Assembly (NCBI RefSeq): GCF_051020985.1
Contig: NC_135010.1
Span: 4,400,001 to 4,464,000, forward strand
Direction: 5' to 3'
Source of the DNA: Nomia melanderi
Taxonomy: Eukaryota > Arthropoda > Insecta > Hymenoptera > Halictidae
DNA length: 64,000 nt
In this document: positions 10,322 through 23,670 of the stretch, in pieces
Position numbering within the stretch: the first letter of the stretch is position 1
Layout of the letters: each line of letters starts with the position of its first letter
Position numbers and translations under genes: made by a program
The notes under the pieces: model-generated
Seen by the model: only the letters and a program-made list of their open reading frames with translations
What the model was told of the DNA's origin: nothing
Databases searched by the model: none

Positions 10322-11539
10322 ATGAATGGATTCATTTGCAACAAATGTTTCGCTACAGCTTACAGAGGAAAAAAACCATTTTGTTTAACGCAATGCGGCC
10401 ACATATATTGTCAGGGCTGTATTCAACAAGGTGATGAACAGTGAAAGTTAACACTAAACGTACCGCGACCAGTCAAATGACCGGTTTTTAAATTCGATTA
10501 CAAAGTTGACGTTTTCTTTCGTTCATTGATCCTTGTATTAATTCCTATATTGTCTGATTAATCAGTTTAACAATTTTTATGTTTCCCTTTGTTTCTGTTT
10601 ACATTAAGAAAAATTTATTTCTTAATTTGTGTACTTTTATTTTATAACCAGTTATTTGACTGGTTACAGTAGGAATAAATATATATATAGTGTCAGTGCA
10701 TTTAGTGTTAAAGAAGGACAATAATTTCTCGAGTAAAATACTGTCCCCAGAAAAGAATATATTTGATCAATCGGGTTAAATAAAATAATTAAAAGTAGCA
10801 AAAATTTATTATATCAATATTTAAAAAATATAATCATTCACAATATAGCATCAAAACAATGCCCTCAGTGCCAAAAAGTGGATAATTTTTCTGTGGAACT
10901 ACAACAACCTTCCTTGTCCCAAGTGGAAAATTTTTTTGTACCGCTTAAGGAATCATTGGAATCATTCTACACAATTTATGGTTTTCAAAATAATCAAATG
11001 AAAATTATTGTACAACGGTTTCTTGAAATTGTTAGTTCCTAACATTTCTATATATATTATATGTAAAGACATACAGCTAAACTTATGATTTCATTTAAGG
11101 ATAAAAAATATGAATTACTGAAATCTCATTACTATAATCTTAGTCAGAATATGAAATTATTTAGAGAAAAGTATAACAAGCTAAAACTGATGAATATAGA
11201 ACTACAGAAGAAACTCATGTCTTATGAAATACATAATAGAACATTAAATTCTTCAAATGTTTTCTCTACACCAATAAATTCTTTAAATAAAAAATCCAAA
11301 ACAAGGTACATAGTTTTTTAATGATTTAAAAAAAATATAAATGCATATTTTTAATCTTCCAATATTATTTATATACTTATAGGCATACTGCAAGTTCATA
11401 CATTTTATCTTGTGGAACTAATATGACATCGACTTGTGTAATGCTTGATGGTTTTCGTATACCAGATTCCCAGTCTGCTAAGTTATACCATTCTCGTGAA
11501 ATTTCAGATACTAATGCTTCGTATACATTTAGACACTAA
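10322..11539 (+). CDS. RNF212/Zip3-family meiotic RING-finger protein
   Basis: Four exons: 10322-10430, 10849-11030, 11100-11305 and 11383-11539, giving about 217 residues. The N-terminus is a compact RING, CNKC...CLTQCGHIYCQGC...CPQCQ, the arrangement of RNF212 (CNRC...LTNCGHVYCDAC). A coiled-coil-like middle follows (residues about 95-150, KYELLKSHYYNLSQNMKLFR...LQKKL), then a Ser/Thr-rich tail. Proteins of this family (Zip3, ZHP-3, Vilya, RNF212) are SUMO/ubiquitin ligases that mark crossover sites on the synaptonemal complex. The exon 3 acceptor is ambiguous: a better-looking AG at about 11076 does not keep phase, so I used AG|GAT at 11099/11100. A TTAA MITE sits in intron 1. Confidence 0.78.
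10448..10711. mobile_element. TTAA-flanked MITE (family B), copy 1
   Basis: It begins TTAACACTAAACGTACCGCG and ends ...GTGCATTTAGTGTTAA, so the edges form an inverted repeat with TTAA at both ends. A subterminal inverted pair, ACCAGTCAAATGACCGG and CCAGTTATTTGACTGGT, lies inside. Length 264 bp, no ORF. A second copy is at 50008-50264. Confidence 0.8.
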
Positions 11540-13489
11540 ATAAAACTATATTCCATAAAAAATGCTATCAACTTTAGTATCTAAATTTTTGTAAACACTA
11601 CATATTTTTTAAGAAAAGCTATTAAAAGCTAAAGCATACCATTAAGTAGTTCTTTGTAATCAAATTTTATATCAACCGTTATTTATAATTAATGTAACAA
11701 ACAAAATCGGGTTAAATATAACATTAATGCCTGAATGAAAATGATGTAGAAAGATCGGTTGCAATTGCAGACAAATGATATCGGACTTCGAATCCTTTTG
11801 ACATTTTTGATTCCTTACATCAGAGATGTCAAACTTACTCCCCTCACGCTAGTAATTTGGAAACAGCGTTCCCCCACTACCTCTACTCAAGCCTACCCGA
11901 GACTGCGATGTGAGCAGTTCTATGTAGTGTTCAAACAACAGCTAAAAGTAGTTATGGAACGGGTAACTTTTCGTAAGAGTAGTGTCACTAGAAACCCGCG
12001 GGCGGACTCATCGAATCACTTGAATATTGCGAAGTCAATGATGGAATCGTGAATATTCATATAAACCTACCACAATGTTAATCTAAAAGAAACGATATTT
12101 GCGCTATCGTCGGACAGAAAAAGAATTAAAAGGAGCGCTTAATTAATGTTAGTCGTCGCGGCGCGAAATCTATTTTACATATGCTCTTTTAATTCTCATT
12201 TACAGGTTATTTTATTTTTTTTATAAGAAATGTTAACATAACAATTAATTTTTAAAATATGGAAAATACATCAAAGTAATAAGAATGCGCTAATTCAGAA
12301 TGTCGAAAATAATTAAAAAATTTGTTAGTAATTAATATTTTGTTTGTAATTAATATTTTTCATTTTCGTAACGTAAACAATTAACAGATTATGGTGTCAT
12401 TTATGATACATTCTGTTAACATACCGAATTAATTAATGCAGAATTAACTTAAAAATGTTCTATGGATACTCTTCCTTATTTATATTGTAATTTACGAAAG
12501 ACTATTTTGTACGCCTTCGAGTACAATTGTGTACATCATATACTATAAGCGTTTAATATCTAAATAGTACGCAATGAAAATAAAAGTTCAAAAATTTAAT
12601 TATACGAACATTTTGAAAATTATACGAACATTTTGAAAATGAATGCTCAATTTTTTCAATTTCAGAAGCATTCATAGCATGTGTCATTATTTTAGAACAC
12701 ATACCCGAAACCATAGAATATATTTACACAATTATGTATGTTATGCGTATTTATTAATTTGTGAATAAAAACAACTGGCCTTTTTCTTACAAATATTACT
12801 AAAATATAATGGTGTCAAGAAGATCATATTATTTTCCATTTAATTCTCATTAACTATAAATTATTATTTTTGATTTTTTTGTGCCAACATTTTTATAGTA
12901 ACAGTAAATTGTTAATTTAAAACAAAGTAAAGAGATAGAATGTTGTTCTTTTACTGCATAAATAAGTAATATATATGTTTATATTTATTTATAATTACCA
13001 ATTCATAAATACTCGATGCTTCATATTTACATTACTTTCATAATCAATATCTGAAAATACGCACATGTGTTGGTTCTATTCAAACTTTCTTTGAATGGAA
13101 ATCCTTTGAAATATATTTTCGTTTTCCCAACATGCTTACATTTATTCATTGTAGCAACAACTGCAGACAGAACAATAACGCATTGACAAAAGAAGTCATG
13201 AACAGAAGAAGAGTCCACAATAATGCATGTCGTTTTCATTTAGACACTTATTTATAAACGAGGTGATATGACATGCGCCATGGAAAATAGGACATAGCAA
13301 TGGCTTAAAGAAGAAGAAAAGAGCAACACTCACATAACTATCTTTGGTTATTCTGATTCTCGGTGTATTTTACTATGATACTCTTCGTGTACACGAAAGT
13401 TGATATCCTCTGTACTAATGTAATATTTTTAATTATTTACGGTACGTGTAAATTATACGAATTCAAATGTGTTTGAAATTGCAATTCAA
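11540..13489. other. Spacer between the RNF212-like gene and the first assigned DGK exon
   Basis: No supported gene. A repeat fragment lies at about 11821-11892, and a GC-richer patch at 11990-12160. An 18-bp unit around TTATACGAACATTTTGAAAA is duplicated in tandem at about 12600-12640. The ORF at 11759-12052 runs through the repeat and is not called. Confidence 0.5.
11821..11892. repeat. Dispersed repeat fragment, copy 2 (possibly hAT-like)
   Basis: Similar to 10208-10290: CAGAGATGTCAAACTTACTC, then CCCCTCACGCTAGTAATTTG, then a C-rich CCCCCACTACC block. Boundaries are uncertain. Confidence 0.4.
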
Positions 13490-14655
13490 ATGTCACCAAA
13501 GCAACAGAGAACCCGTTCTCGATTCAAGGTAATGTTTCATTTTATGCTATGCATATTACGATAAACATTAATATTTCATTTGTGATAATATGCGTTACAT
13601 GAAATATATTTATTAATAAAGAAAATCGTGATTTACTTATGTATTTTAAGTATTGACAAAAGTAGGTTTCATCTTATTTCAAAAACTTTATAGAAAATCT
13701 AACATATATTACTTATTTTTAATTTTTTATTTCATTACAATGTTTTTCCTTATTTTTTATATTTGTTTGCTTACATTTAAAATCTTGCTATGATTGTGTG
13801 TTATAAAAAAATTCTTACATAAAAATTTTGTGATTAAAGTAATATTGAATATTGTGTATTTATATTATGAGACTATATAATTTTTAATAGGTGATAACTC
13901 CATTTCGATCACTGGTTCTCTGTGGCGAAAGTAGACAAGAAATGGAAGATTGGCTGAACGCGTTAAGGACAGTAACAGAGAATCGTGCTCAAGCAGATTC
14001 TGGAATTGCAGAAATGCTTAGTGGTAATCATCAATGGTATGCAACAAGCCATGCGAGACCAACGTATTGTAATGTTTGCAGAGATACTCTTTATGGTATG
14101 AAAACATATTTTAATGTTTGCAAGCATACTTTTATTAAATAATTAAACAACTTAAGGAAATCTGCCAAAATATTAAAACAAAATGTATTTATAATTAAAA
14201 TTTGTATTGTTATTATTTAACATCGTAACTGTGAATGATAAAAGTGAATACTATTGCTTCTACAGATTTAATTTTCTATGTTATCGATATTTATTAAACG
14301 TTAAAAATGAAATGTATAAATTATATAACAATTGTCTATTGAAGTAAATTAGTAATTAAAAATATTTATATATTGTAGGTGTTACTTCTCATGGATTAAG
14401 TTGTGAAATATGTAAATATAAAGTTCATAAGCAATGTAGCATAAAAGCAATAAATAATTGCAAATGGACTACATTGGCATCTATTGGTAAGGACATTATT
14501 GAGGACCAAGATGGGGTATGTATAATAGTTTTGTATGAGAAAAATAAATTTCCTTTCATAAATATAGAATTATAATAATGTACAAGTTTTGTTCATCATA
14601 GAATAATAGAATTTCTTTATTTACTAATTGTCCTTATTTTTCAGATAATATATAA

Positions 14656-14694
<39 letters not shown>

Positions 14695-17600
14695 ATTTAT
14701 ACATTTTCTGAGAAAATAATGACAATTAAAAATAATTTTAATAATTAAAATTTTCTTTTTGTTTAGAACATTACTATGCCACATCAATGGATGGAGGGCA
14801 ATTTACCAGTATCCTCAAAATGTTCTCTGTGTGAAAAAACTTGTGGCTCTGTACTCAGGTATAAAGTTGTTTTATAAAAAATGTCTCAATTTAAGGTTGA
14901 AAACTTTTATTAATTACCACGTTTGTGACCACACGTCACATATGTGTGACACAGCGATTCGTTTAGAGAGCCCAGTGTCACATATGTATGATGCTGTTAA
15001 TTACTGTTTACTATAATGATATTAACATATGTCTGGTGTATGGTGTATCCTATTATTGCTTTGATTATATCAAAATATAACACATATATGACATTTATGT
15101 AAAATGCTTTAGTTGGTTTATTTACTATGTTTTAAATCTATAAACATTATATGAATAATGTATTACATAAAATAATTGCAAGAAAGACACACTCCACAGT
15201 AAGAGTATTTTAAATTTGACTGTGGACGCGAATGTGTTAAAATTTTTATTGATTTGAGTTTGTTATTCCATTAGACTTCAAGATTGGAGATGTTTATGGT
15301 GTAGAGCCACAGTACACACAGCATGCCGACCTGCCATAAGCGTTAAATGTCCATTAGGACCAGCTAAATTGAGTGTAGTTCCTCCTACAGCATTGCATAG
15401 TATAGGTAAATTTGATTTCTTAAACGTTTATATACTCGTATATTTTTGTTTTTCCTTTTAAAATTAGATATGATGTATGGATATTTTCCTAAATTACTAT
15501 TTACAGTAGAATATCATTTATTCAATATTTACTGAGTGACAATGAATGATGAGGACTGATTCTCGTCCATTGATATTCCTAATTCTTCTATAAGTTTAAT
15601 TATTTAATCAAATTGATATTTTATTTGACAAAATAAAGTTTTGAAAAATAAAATGTATAATATTATCCAAAAGAATATGTTTTTGATGTACTTATTTTAC
15701 ATATGTATGATCGAGTGCATTTAAAATTAGCGGTACACCATACATATTAATATTTCATAGGTAGTGATGAAGCTTGGGAAGCTATTAGACCTACTGGGTG
15801 TAGTCCACTCTTAGTATTTGTAAATAGTAAATCTGGTGACAATCAAGGTGTTAAATTTCTTAGAAGGTTTAAACAATTATTAAACCCTGCACAAGTATTT
15901 GATCTTATTAAAGGAGGACCAGGACCAGGGTAAGTTTCTTCATATTACTTTATATGCAAATTTTTAATGTATTATTAATATATTTTTGAAAGGAAATTTT
16001 CGAATCTGTTATAAACAGGTTGAGATTATTTCGTCACTTTGATCCATTTCGCATTTTGGTATGCAGCGGCGATGGATCTGTTGGTTGGGTTCTTTCTGAG
16101 ATTGACCGTTTAGGAATGCATGTAAGTAAAAGCAGTGAATTAGAAGAATTCCTTTGTTTTGTATATATTAACTAATTGCATGAATTTGAATTTTTATTAC
16201 ATGATATACATTTATGTATTTATCTTACATATGATTATTTTAAATAAAAACTGTAATGCTCTTTAGATTTAACATTGAATCACAGTTGTATGCACCTATG
16301 AATGCATGATTATAGATTACAGTTGTAAACATATTTAAAAATTACATAATTATATACCTCGAAGAATATAAATAAGATGAATAAAAAATAAAGTAATTAT
16401 TAATTTTTTATTATCTGCATGTTTGTATTCTGTTATTATTGTTTAGAATGTCTTAATATTTGCTGTATTATATATATTTAAATATTTAAACAAAATGTAT
16501 TTTCTTAACTCTTCTTTGAAAATTAAATTACTTTTAATGAAAATTTAATATATTAAAAGTTGTATTTTGCATTATACTATGCTTTCTGTAAACATCTCTA
16601 TCTTATATATTCTATTAAAATATTCTATATTAAAATCATATTTTTTTAGTAATGACGTGAGAATTAAAATAAGCAGGACAAAGTATAATAAATATTTTAG
16701 AACTTTCCAAATAAATTGTTAGATAGTACTGTTTCGTAAATAATGCAAACATTCTTCAAGTTTCCTTGAACCATGTGAATTTGTAAATTTCACAGAAGAG
16801 TTAAGTATATGATCATGGAAAGCTTTACTATTTTAAACAGCATGGCGTGTCTTTTTTATAATTTTATTTCAGATGATACTGGTGTTTATGCATTAGGATT
16901 CTTTGTATGCGTGAAGCTTCATTAACTTTATTTGTAGATGGTAAGTGTAAATTAAGCACGAATTATTTAAAAATTATTGAATGTGATTTGTTGTTTTAAT
17001 ATTATGTTACTACTTTTTTTTTTATTAAGAATTTTATGTAGCAATCTTATGCTTGTTACAATGATAATTAATATAATGATGTATTTAAAATTCAAATAAC
17101 TATTGAAAATAAAATTAATTGAACACATATTAAAAAATTTGCAACTTATTAAAAAGCTTATATATCAATAATTTAAATTTGATTATATAAAAGCACTTTT
17201 CGATTTATTATTTTCCTAGGAAAAGTAATAAAACAAATCATTTATTTCCGGATTTACACAAAATAATGTGTTAACATAATTTAAAAAAATTAATTTATTG
17301 GGCTTAGAAAATAACGTCTGTGGATTAAATTTAATTAAAATATAAGATATACACTTAAAAGGACTAAAGTGTTCCAGAATTTGTGCATTTATATTTATTA
17401 AGTAATGTAAGTGAAAATCGTATATTTATTTTTACCTGTTGCTCTGTTTTCACTTTTATAATATAGCTTTGTTTTACAGGATGCCTAATATTTATCCATA
17501 ATTCATATTTAATAATATTACAAGGAGTTTCGATGAAATAAGTTTTACCAAAAATAAAACAGATGTAATTTAGAATACAATGTTTGTATTTTTTTGTGAT

Positions 17601-20600
17601 AAAATAACATGTCTTAATATTTTTTACAATGCAGGCTGTGTAATATATCAAAATTTGTATATTTTGACAATTTAAAATACTTTTCGGAGATTATTTAGTT
17701 TATTATAACTATTTTCTTTCCTCAATTATTTATAATAGTAAATTAATCTAAGATCAACAATAAATAATTCCATGAATTTTGGAGTTCTAAGAAATACATC
17801 TACATCATTATAAATTGCTTCCAAATGCATGTTTCATTTGAAATCTGTAACAAAATTATTTATTGCTTAACAATTTGAAATAGAAGCAGTGCCAAGTTGG
17901 AGTTCTACCTTTGGGAACAGGAAATGATCTGGCACGTGTATTGGGTTGGGGGTCTTCTTGTGATGATGATACTCACTTACCCCAGTTATTAGAAAAGTAT
18001 GAAAAGGCGGGCACAAAAATGCTTGATCGATGGAGTATTATGACTTTTGAACGTAGCATATCTCTGCCATGTCACAAAACTGCTTTAAGTCGATCTGATA
18101 CATCCTTAAAGTCCAGTATCGCCCATCAATACGAGAACAATGTTATTACTCATGTAACAAATATTTTACAATCGGATCAGGATAATGTAGATTTATCTAG
18201 TATTCAGTAAGTATTTTACAGAAAATATAGTACAGATAAATTATACAACGAAAAATAAATGTTTAAAATAACAAATTTTAAATATTTAATATTTTTATTT
18301 GTATTCTAATCCATTTATTAATTATTATTTCATACTTACAAATGACAGTAAATATAGTTCTATTATATCTATAATATAATTTGTACATTACAAAGACTGG
18401 TATATCATATTTCACATAATAAAATATATCATCTAAATTATTTTGGTAAAAACTGTTTATTTGCAGAACTTTATGTGACACAGTAAGAGATTTTGCATCA
18501 CATATACTAGAAAACATAAATTTAAAGGACCAACAAGTGGAAGATAAGTGTAGAGTACTTCAGCACAAGCTTGATTCGTTTTTACAAACATTATGTAACG
18601 AAGAAGAATACTTGAACGAACATCCTGAAAGTACGGATAATAATACTTTGAATGCTGATGTATCTCTATCACTTGAGAGTTATGAAAAAGGTGTATTAGA
18701 AAAACCAGAAAAAGACATAACGAATTTAAAGAAGGTTCTAAGGAGACGTCTTGTAGAAAAAGAAATTGTAATGTCAAGGTATATTAACATTTAATTACAT
18801 TGTTGTTATAACTTAAATAAAGTATTAATAGACAAGGAATAATATTAATATTTTTCTTGATTTCACGAAATTATAGAGCAAATAGTTTAAAAAGATTTAT
18901 AAGACATCTTATAGAATATTCACAATTAACCATAGATGATCACATTAATACACATGTTAAAGATACTTCCAAAACAGCAGATGCAACTGCTGCATCTGAT
19001 GATACTACATTATTAAATTCTGTATCAAGTAAGTTCTTAATAATCATCTTGCTTAAAAGATCTCTTTTATCGTTTTTTTCAAATTGCTCTTTTTTAAAAA
19101 TACTTACGACAAAAAACTGTATTATAGATAAAAAACAACAAATGGATATACCTGGTTTAAAAATCGAACATGGTGAAATCTCATCTATAGGACCATTAGT
19201 AGAGTCTATAAAAAGTACAGAAGATTCGATATGCACTCTTAGTCCTACTCCGAATGTAGCATCTTTAAGTCCAATACCTGATCTTAGAAGAGATTCTCAA
19301 CCTGAAGAATTATTGACATTACCTGCTCCCGATGGTTTTGCTGATAGTAGAAGAAACAGTGACAATTTACCTCAAGGGTAAATACATTAATTTTTATTTT
19401 GTACATAATTTATTAGTAAAACTTAAAATCACTTTATATGTTGAAGTTACTTGAAACTTAATTAATACTAGTAATACCGAACAATCAAACTGAACGACTT
19501 CTATTTTTTTTATAAAGATAACAAAAATGCTTTTGTCGGAAATCGGTTAACGTTTATTATAGTATGTACATGTGCGAAGAAGTTTATTAAATAATTTCCC
19601 ATAAAAGCAAGTGTATAGTTTCAAAAACTGTAAATAAAAATGTCGAATTAAGTCATTTTGATCTGTCTAGTAATTCTAGTGTTAATATAACTCGTATAAA
19701 CTTGTTAAAGATTTTTATATGTTATAAAATGTGTATCTATTAATATTTTTTCAGTTCATTTAATTTTTACGAGTTAACAACTCAGTCTATGTCTATATAC
19801 ACTCAACAAGAAACGGAAATTAATATGTCTAATTATCAATATGAGTCTAACAACATTGAAGGTTCTTCAGAGTTTCAAACAAGTGTTACAAGAACGAATT
19901 TTGATACAAGTTCACCTTCAGATGATGCTACCATGCAAGATACCATTATTTCTCCTGATACAGATTCAATTCATTCCCGACTTATATCTCCAGAACATGA
20001 ACCAAAGTTTGAAAATAGAAGTAAAATGGATACAACTAGAGGTAGTTGTAGTAATAGTATTGTTAGTACAGATAGTATGATCTCTGATACTTTGGATTTT
20101 AAAAATTATATAATACGAAATAGCGAAAGTGAGATTGGTAAGTATATAAGCGAAATTCTTATCTTTCATACGCAAAAATTTGTATTTATTTTGCATAACA
20201 ACGATTAGTAGTATTTCAAGTTTATAAAAGTTCTTTTAAATTATGTTTTATGCATTTAACGGATGACTTGTCTTATTTATTTCAGTTCGTATAGGTAGTG
20301 ACATATTCGATTCTACAAAAAGATCTGATAGTTCTGAAATCGGGCATATTGATTCTCCTGATAATTCAGAAATGTTCACTAGCGAAGTACAAAATTCTGA
20401 AAGTTTAATCGATGATTTAAGTTCTCTTGGACAAGATTTAATAAGCACAATGATCGGAGAAAAATATGATTCTGTAAGAGAATGTTTAGAGTCTGAACAT
20501 ATGGAGAAACCACAAAAATATTGCAGTTTAGCTCAATTCGTGGAAGGGAACGATATTGCTAGAAGATCATTTAAAAAGCAAGTAAAAAACTTCACAGTTA

Positions 20601-23600
20601 CAGAAAAAGAGGTAAGCCCAACGAATATGGACTTTATTTTAATATACTTTGAATACAATTTCTTGAAACGTTTAACATTATTTTTATGTGAAAAATATTT
20701 AAATATAATTAACATTTTTGTATCAATTTTCTATAGAATAATAAAATTAAGCATACATTAGGATCATCTGAACAATATATAACGGAGAATATTAAACCTA
20801 AGGACTCTCAAGATGGTAAAGCATCTGATTTATTAAGTCCTGTTTGCTGTTTTACTGTTTCTTCTGACAATACTCCAACAAATGAAAAACCTAATAATTT
20901 TCCACCTACGATAAGTGTTATAATCAATCCTCCGAGTCCATCAATGTCCATTGAAAGTCAACATGATTCAGATGCAGCATTTAAAATGAGTCCATATTTA
21001 CGACGACATAATGGTGAAAGCATGGAAAAATGTGAGTCATTTGTTTATATTATTCGAATTCATGAAAGTTTTTGTAAAAGAACTAATTGTATTTACTATG
21101 TATTTCTTCTGTCTTGCGTTTAAATAATACAAAATTTTTAACTAATTATATTAATAATTAGTAAGCGTAGAACTGCCAGAATCTGGTTTTTCTCCTCAAG
21201 CAACTCGTCGAATTAGCAGTGGCAGTTTACTAAAAGCATCAGAAGTTGTTTCTTTAGCTGCTACGGCTGCGCGGCTTGGTGGTTCTAATGCAAGTTTACG
21301 CCATGAAAGAGTTAAATCCTTTGATAAAACTGAAGACGTTAAAAAACTTCCAATTATTAATCCGCTAGTTCAGTTGTCTATGTGGCCAAGTAAGTGTATT
21401 AAGTTTCATAAAGAGTGTAAAGAACATTATACAGATATTAACAAAGTCTTAATAAAATTGTCTTTTAGTTCTTTTATAAATGATAAATTTAGATGAGTCT
21501 AAAATAAAATATTTCAAATTTTTATAGATGTCAGTGGAGGAACAGGTCTGATTAGCCAAGCATTACTAGCAAATGCGGATGCATTATGTGCAGCTGTATC
21601 ACCATTAATGGACCCAGATGAAACTTTAATGTAAATATGTTTTATTTTATTGAACTTACATTATTTTAGTTGATAAAATGTAAGACTATGCTCTACCTAT
21701 ATAAACACACTGTTTCTGACGAAAATAAATTAAGTATGTAGTATTAAATTATAATAATTTAATTAAATTATGTTGTTTCTAGGGAAGGCTATTTTGAACG
21801 TTGCGTCATGAATAATTATTTTGGAATTGGCATAGATGCAAAAATTAGTCTTGATTTCCATCACAAGAGAGAAGAACATCCAGAGAAATGTAGGTCGCGA
21901 GCAAAAAACTATATGTGGTATGGTGTGTTAGGATCTAAACAGTGGTTGCAGAAAACATACAAAAATCTCGAACAAAGGGTGCAACTAGAATGTGATGGTC
22001 AACGGATACCATTACCTTCTTTACAAGGAATTGTTGTATTAAACATTCCAAGGTATATAAATAAAAGTAAAGAATATATTTTTATAAATTATTTCAACTA
22101 AGAAAGCAATATTTCTCTTAGTTTTATGGGTGGTACGAATTTTTGGGGAGGCACAAAGGAAGGAGACTTGTTTTTAGCACCCTCGTTTGATGACCGTATA
22201 TTGGAAGTTGTAGCTGTATTTGGTTCTGTTCAAATGGCTGCGTCAAGACTTATTAATTTGCAACACCACAGAATTGCACAGTGTCAAACTGTTCAAATTA
22301 ACATTTTGGGTGACGAAGGAGTACCTATACAAGTTGACGGCGAAGCTTGGATTCAACCGCCTGGAATTATACGTATCATACACAAAAATCGTATGCAAAT
22401 GCTTTATAGAAACAGGGTGAGCAAAATAATTTAATACTGTTTAATAATGAATTTTCATTATTACGTAAACATGATTTCTATATTTTTAGGCTCTTGAAAC
22501 ATCCTTGAAAACATGGGAAGAAAAACAGCGTAGTACACTTACTGCGATGTCTCAGTCAACATCTACTTTAAGCAGTGCACAATTACAGTCACAATCCAAG
22601 TCTAGTTTATTGGTACACGGTAAGCCATCGCATCTGAACGACGAAGAAATGTACATTTTGCTTGGATTCATTGAAGTGGTTACAACTTTGGTTAAATGGG
22701 TAAAACTGCTTATTATATCGCATCCAAGCTTAGAACCAGATTTATATCAGGTTGCAACTCGAACTGATCAGGCACTTGAACAAGTGCATCCAGATGGAAA
22801 AATTTTACAGGTTGAAATTTTTATTATATTATAATCTATTAACAATTACGAAATGCATATAATTGTATTTAGATTGTATTTAAAATTTTTTATTGTTGAA
22901 TTTATTTTTTGAAATGATAGATATTAAACATTTATCAATTCGTTTTTATTAAACGTTTCAATCAAATATTTGTATTACAAGTAAAATTATTATTAAGTAA
23001 ATAACATATTTTACTAGACCAATCTGAGACCAGTTGTAACAGAGTTGGTTTCAAGCGCAAGACAACTTTATGAAGACTCGTGCGAATTACTTAGAGATAA
23101 AGCACATAACTTAGTAAGTATTTTGCATTTTATTGCTTTAACTATTTACTTCGTTATTAAAAATTCAATTTAAATGATGCAGAGATTACGAGAAGATTTA
23201 GAAAATAAATTATCCTTTTCTTTGGCCAATATGGAACAAGAATTAAAAAAATGTACATTTGATGAAGGAGGTACAGGATTAGTATATTTACAAAGTTTAC
23301 CATCGGATGATCAGGTAACATTTTTAATTTCAAATATCTTTTTGATTTCGAAAATTAATGAAGTATTTCACTTAAATAGGGAGATAAAAAGAATCGGCAC
23401 AGAGGTTTATTCTGGTTAAAATTCCGACGTTCGGGAGGTAATTCTGGAACACATCCAGCTCGGGATCAAGTTACTACATGGGGTGTTCAAGAAGTGTGCT
23501 CTTGGTTAGAGAATCTTCAGTTGGGTGAATACACTGACAAGTTCGTATCTCACGACATACGAGGTAGGGAATTGTTAACACTAGCTCGTAGAGATCTTAA

Positions 23601-23670
23601 GGAACTTGGCATTACTAAAGTAGGGCACGTTAAACGAATCTTACAAGCGATACATGATCTGAATAATTAA
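13490..23670 (+). CDS. Diacylglycerol kinase, type II (delta/eta)
   Basis: Exons: 13490-13528 (putative first), 13891-14095, 14379-14515, 14767-14858, 15275-15405, 15761-15929, 16019-16121, 17884-18206, 18467-18778, 18877-19028, 19128-19377, 19755-20137, 20286-20611, 20737-21031, 21162-21389, 21528-21630, 21783-22052, 22122-22416, 22490-22810, 23018-23113, 23183-23314, 23380-23670. All join in phase to about 1550 residues. The enzyme phosphorylates diacylglycerol to phosphatidic acid. Domains in order: C-terminal half of a PH domain (VITPFRSLVLCGESRQEMED), two C1 fingers (HQWYATSHARPTYCNVC..., HQWMEGNLPVSSKC...), catalytic core (PLLVFVNSKSGDNQG, SGDGSVGW, PLGTGNDLARVLGWG), a long Ser-rich linker, accessory domain (NNYFGIGIDAKISLDFH...), and a SAM domain at the C-terminus (TTWGVQEVCSWLENL...). 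The start is uncertain. ATG 13490 has an in-frame stop upstream (about 13425) and yields only half a PH domain; a longer isoform may begin outside the window. Confidence 0.93.
14653..14697 (+). repeat. (AAAT)n microsatellite in a DGK intron
   Basis: About ten uninterrupted AAAT/ATAA tetranucleotide units. Confidence 0.9.
14910..15240. mobile_element. Candidate TTAA-flanked element (family C) in a DGK intron
   Basis: The left edge is TTAATTACCACGTTTGTGAC. The right edge, reverse-complemented, is TTAACACATTCGCGTCCACA. They agree imperfectly (CAC..TT.G.G.CCACA.GTCA), and both start with TTAA. GTCACATATGTGTGAC inside is a near palindrome. There is no ORF. Boundaries are tentative. Confidence 0.4.
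16122..17883 (+). other. Large DGK intron within the catalytic core, with a candidate cassette exon at 16873-16940
   Basis: AT-rich intron between GMH| and |KQCQVGVLPLGTG. It contains a 68-nt segment with a good acceptor (pyrimidine tract, TTTATTTCAG) and donor (GATG|GTAAGT). In the incoming frame this segment reads MILVFMH and then TAG. If included it would truncate the kinase and trigger decay. Confidence 0.45.

Noticed and set aside
11759..12052. 97-aa ORF MQLQTNDIGLR...
   Set aside because: It runs across a dispersed repeat, has no flanking exon partners and matches no family.
19966..20196. Minus-strand ORF within the DGK linker
   Set aside because: Shadow of the low-complexity DGK linker exon, whose in-phase splicing is clear.
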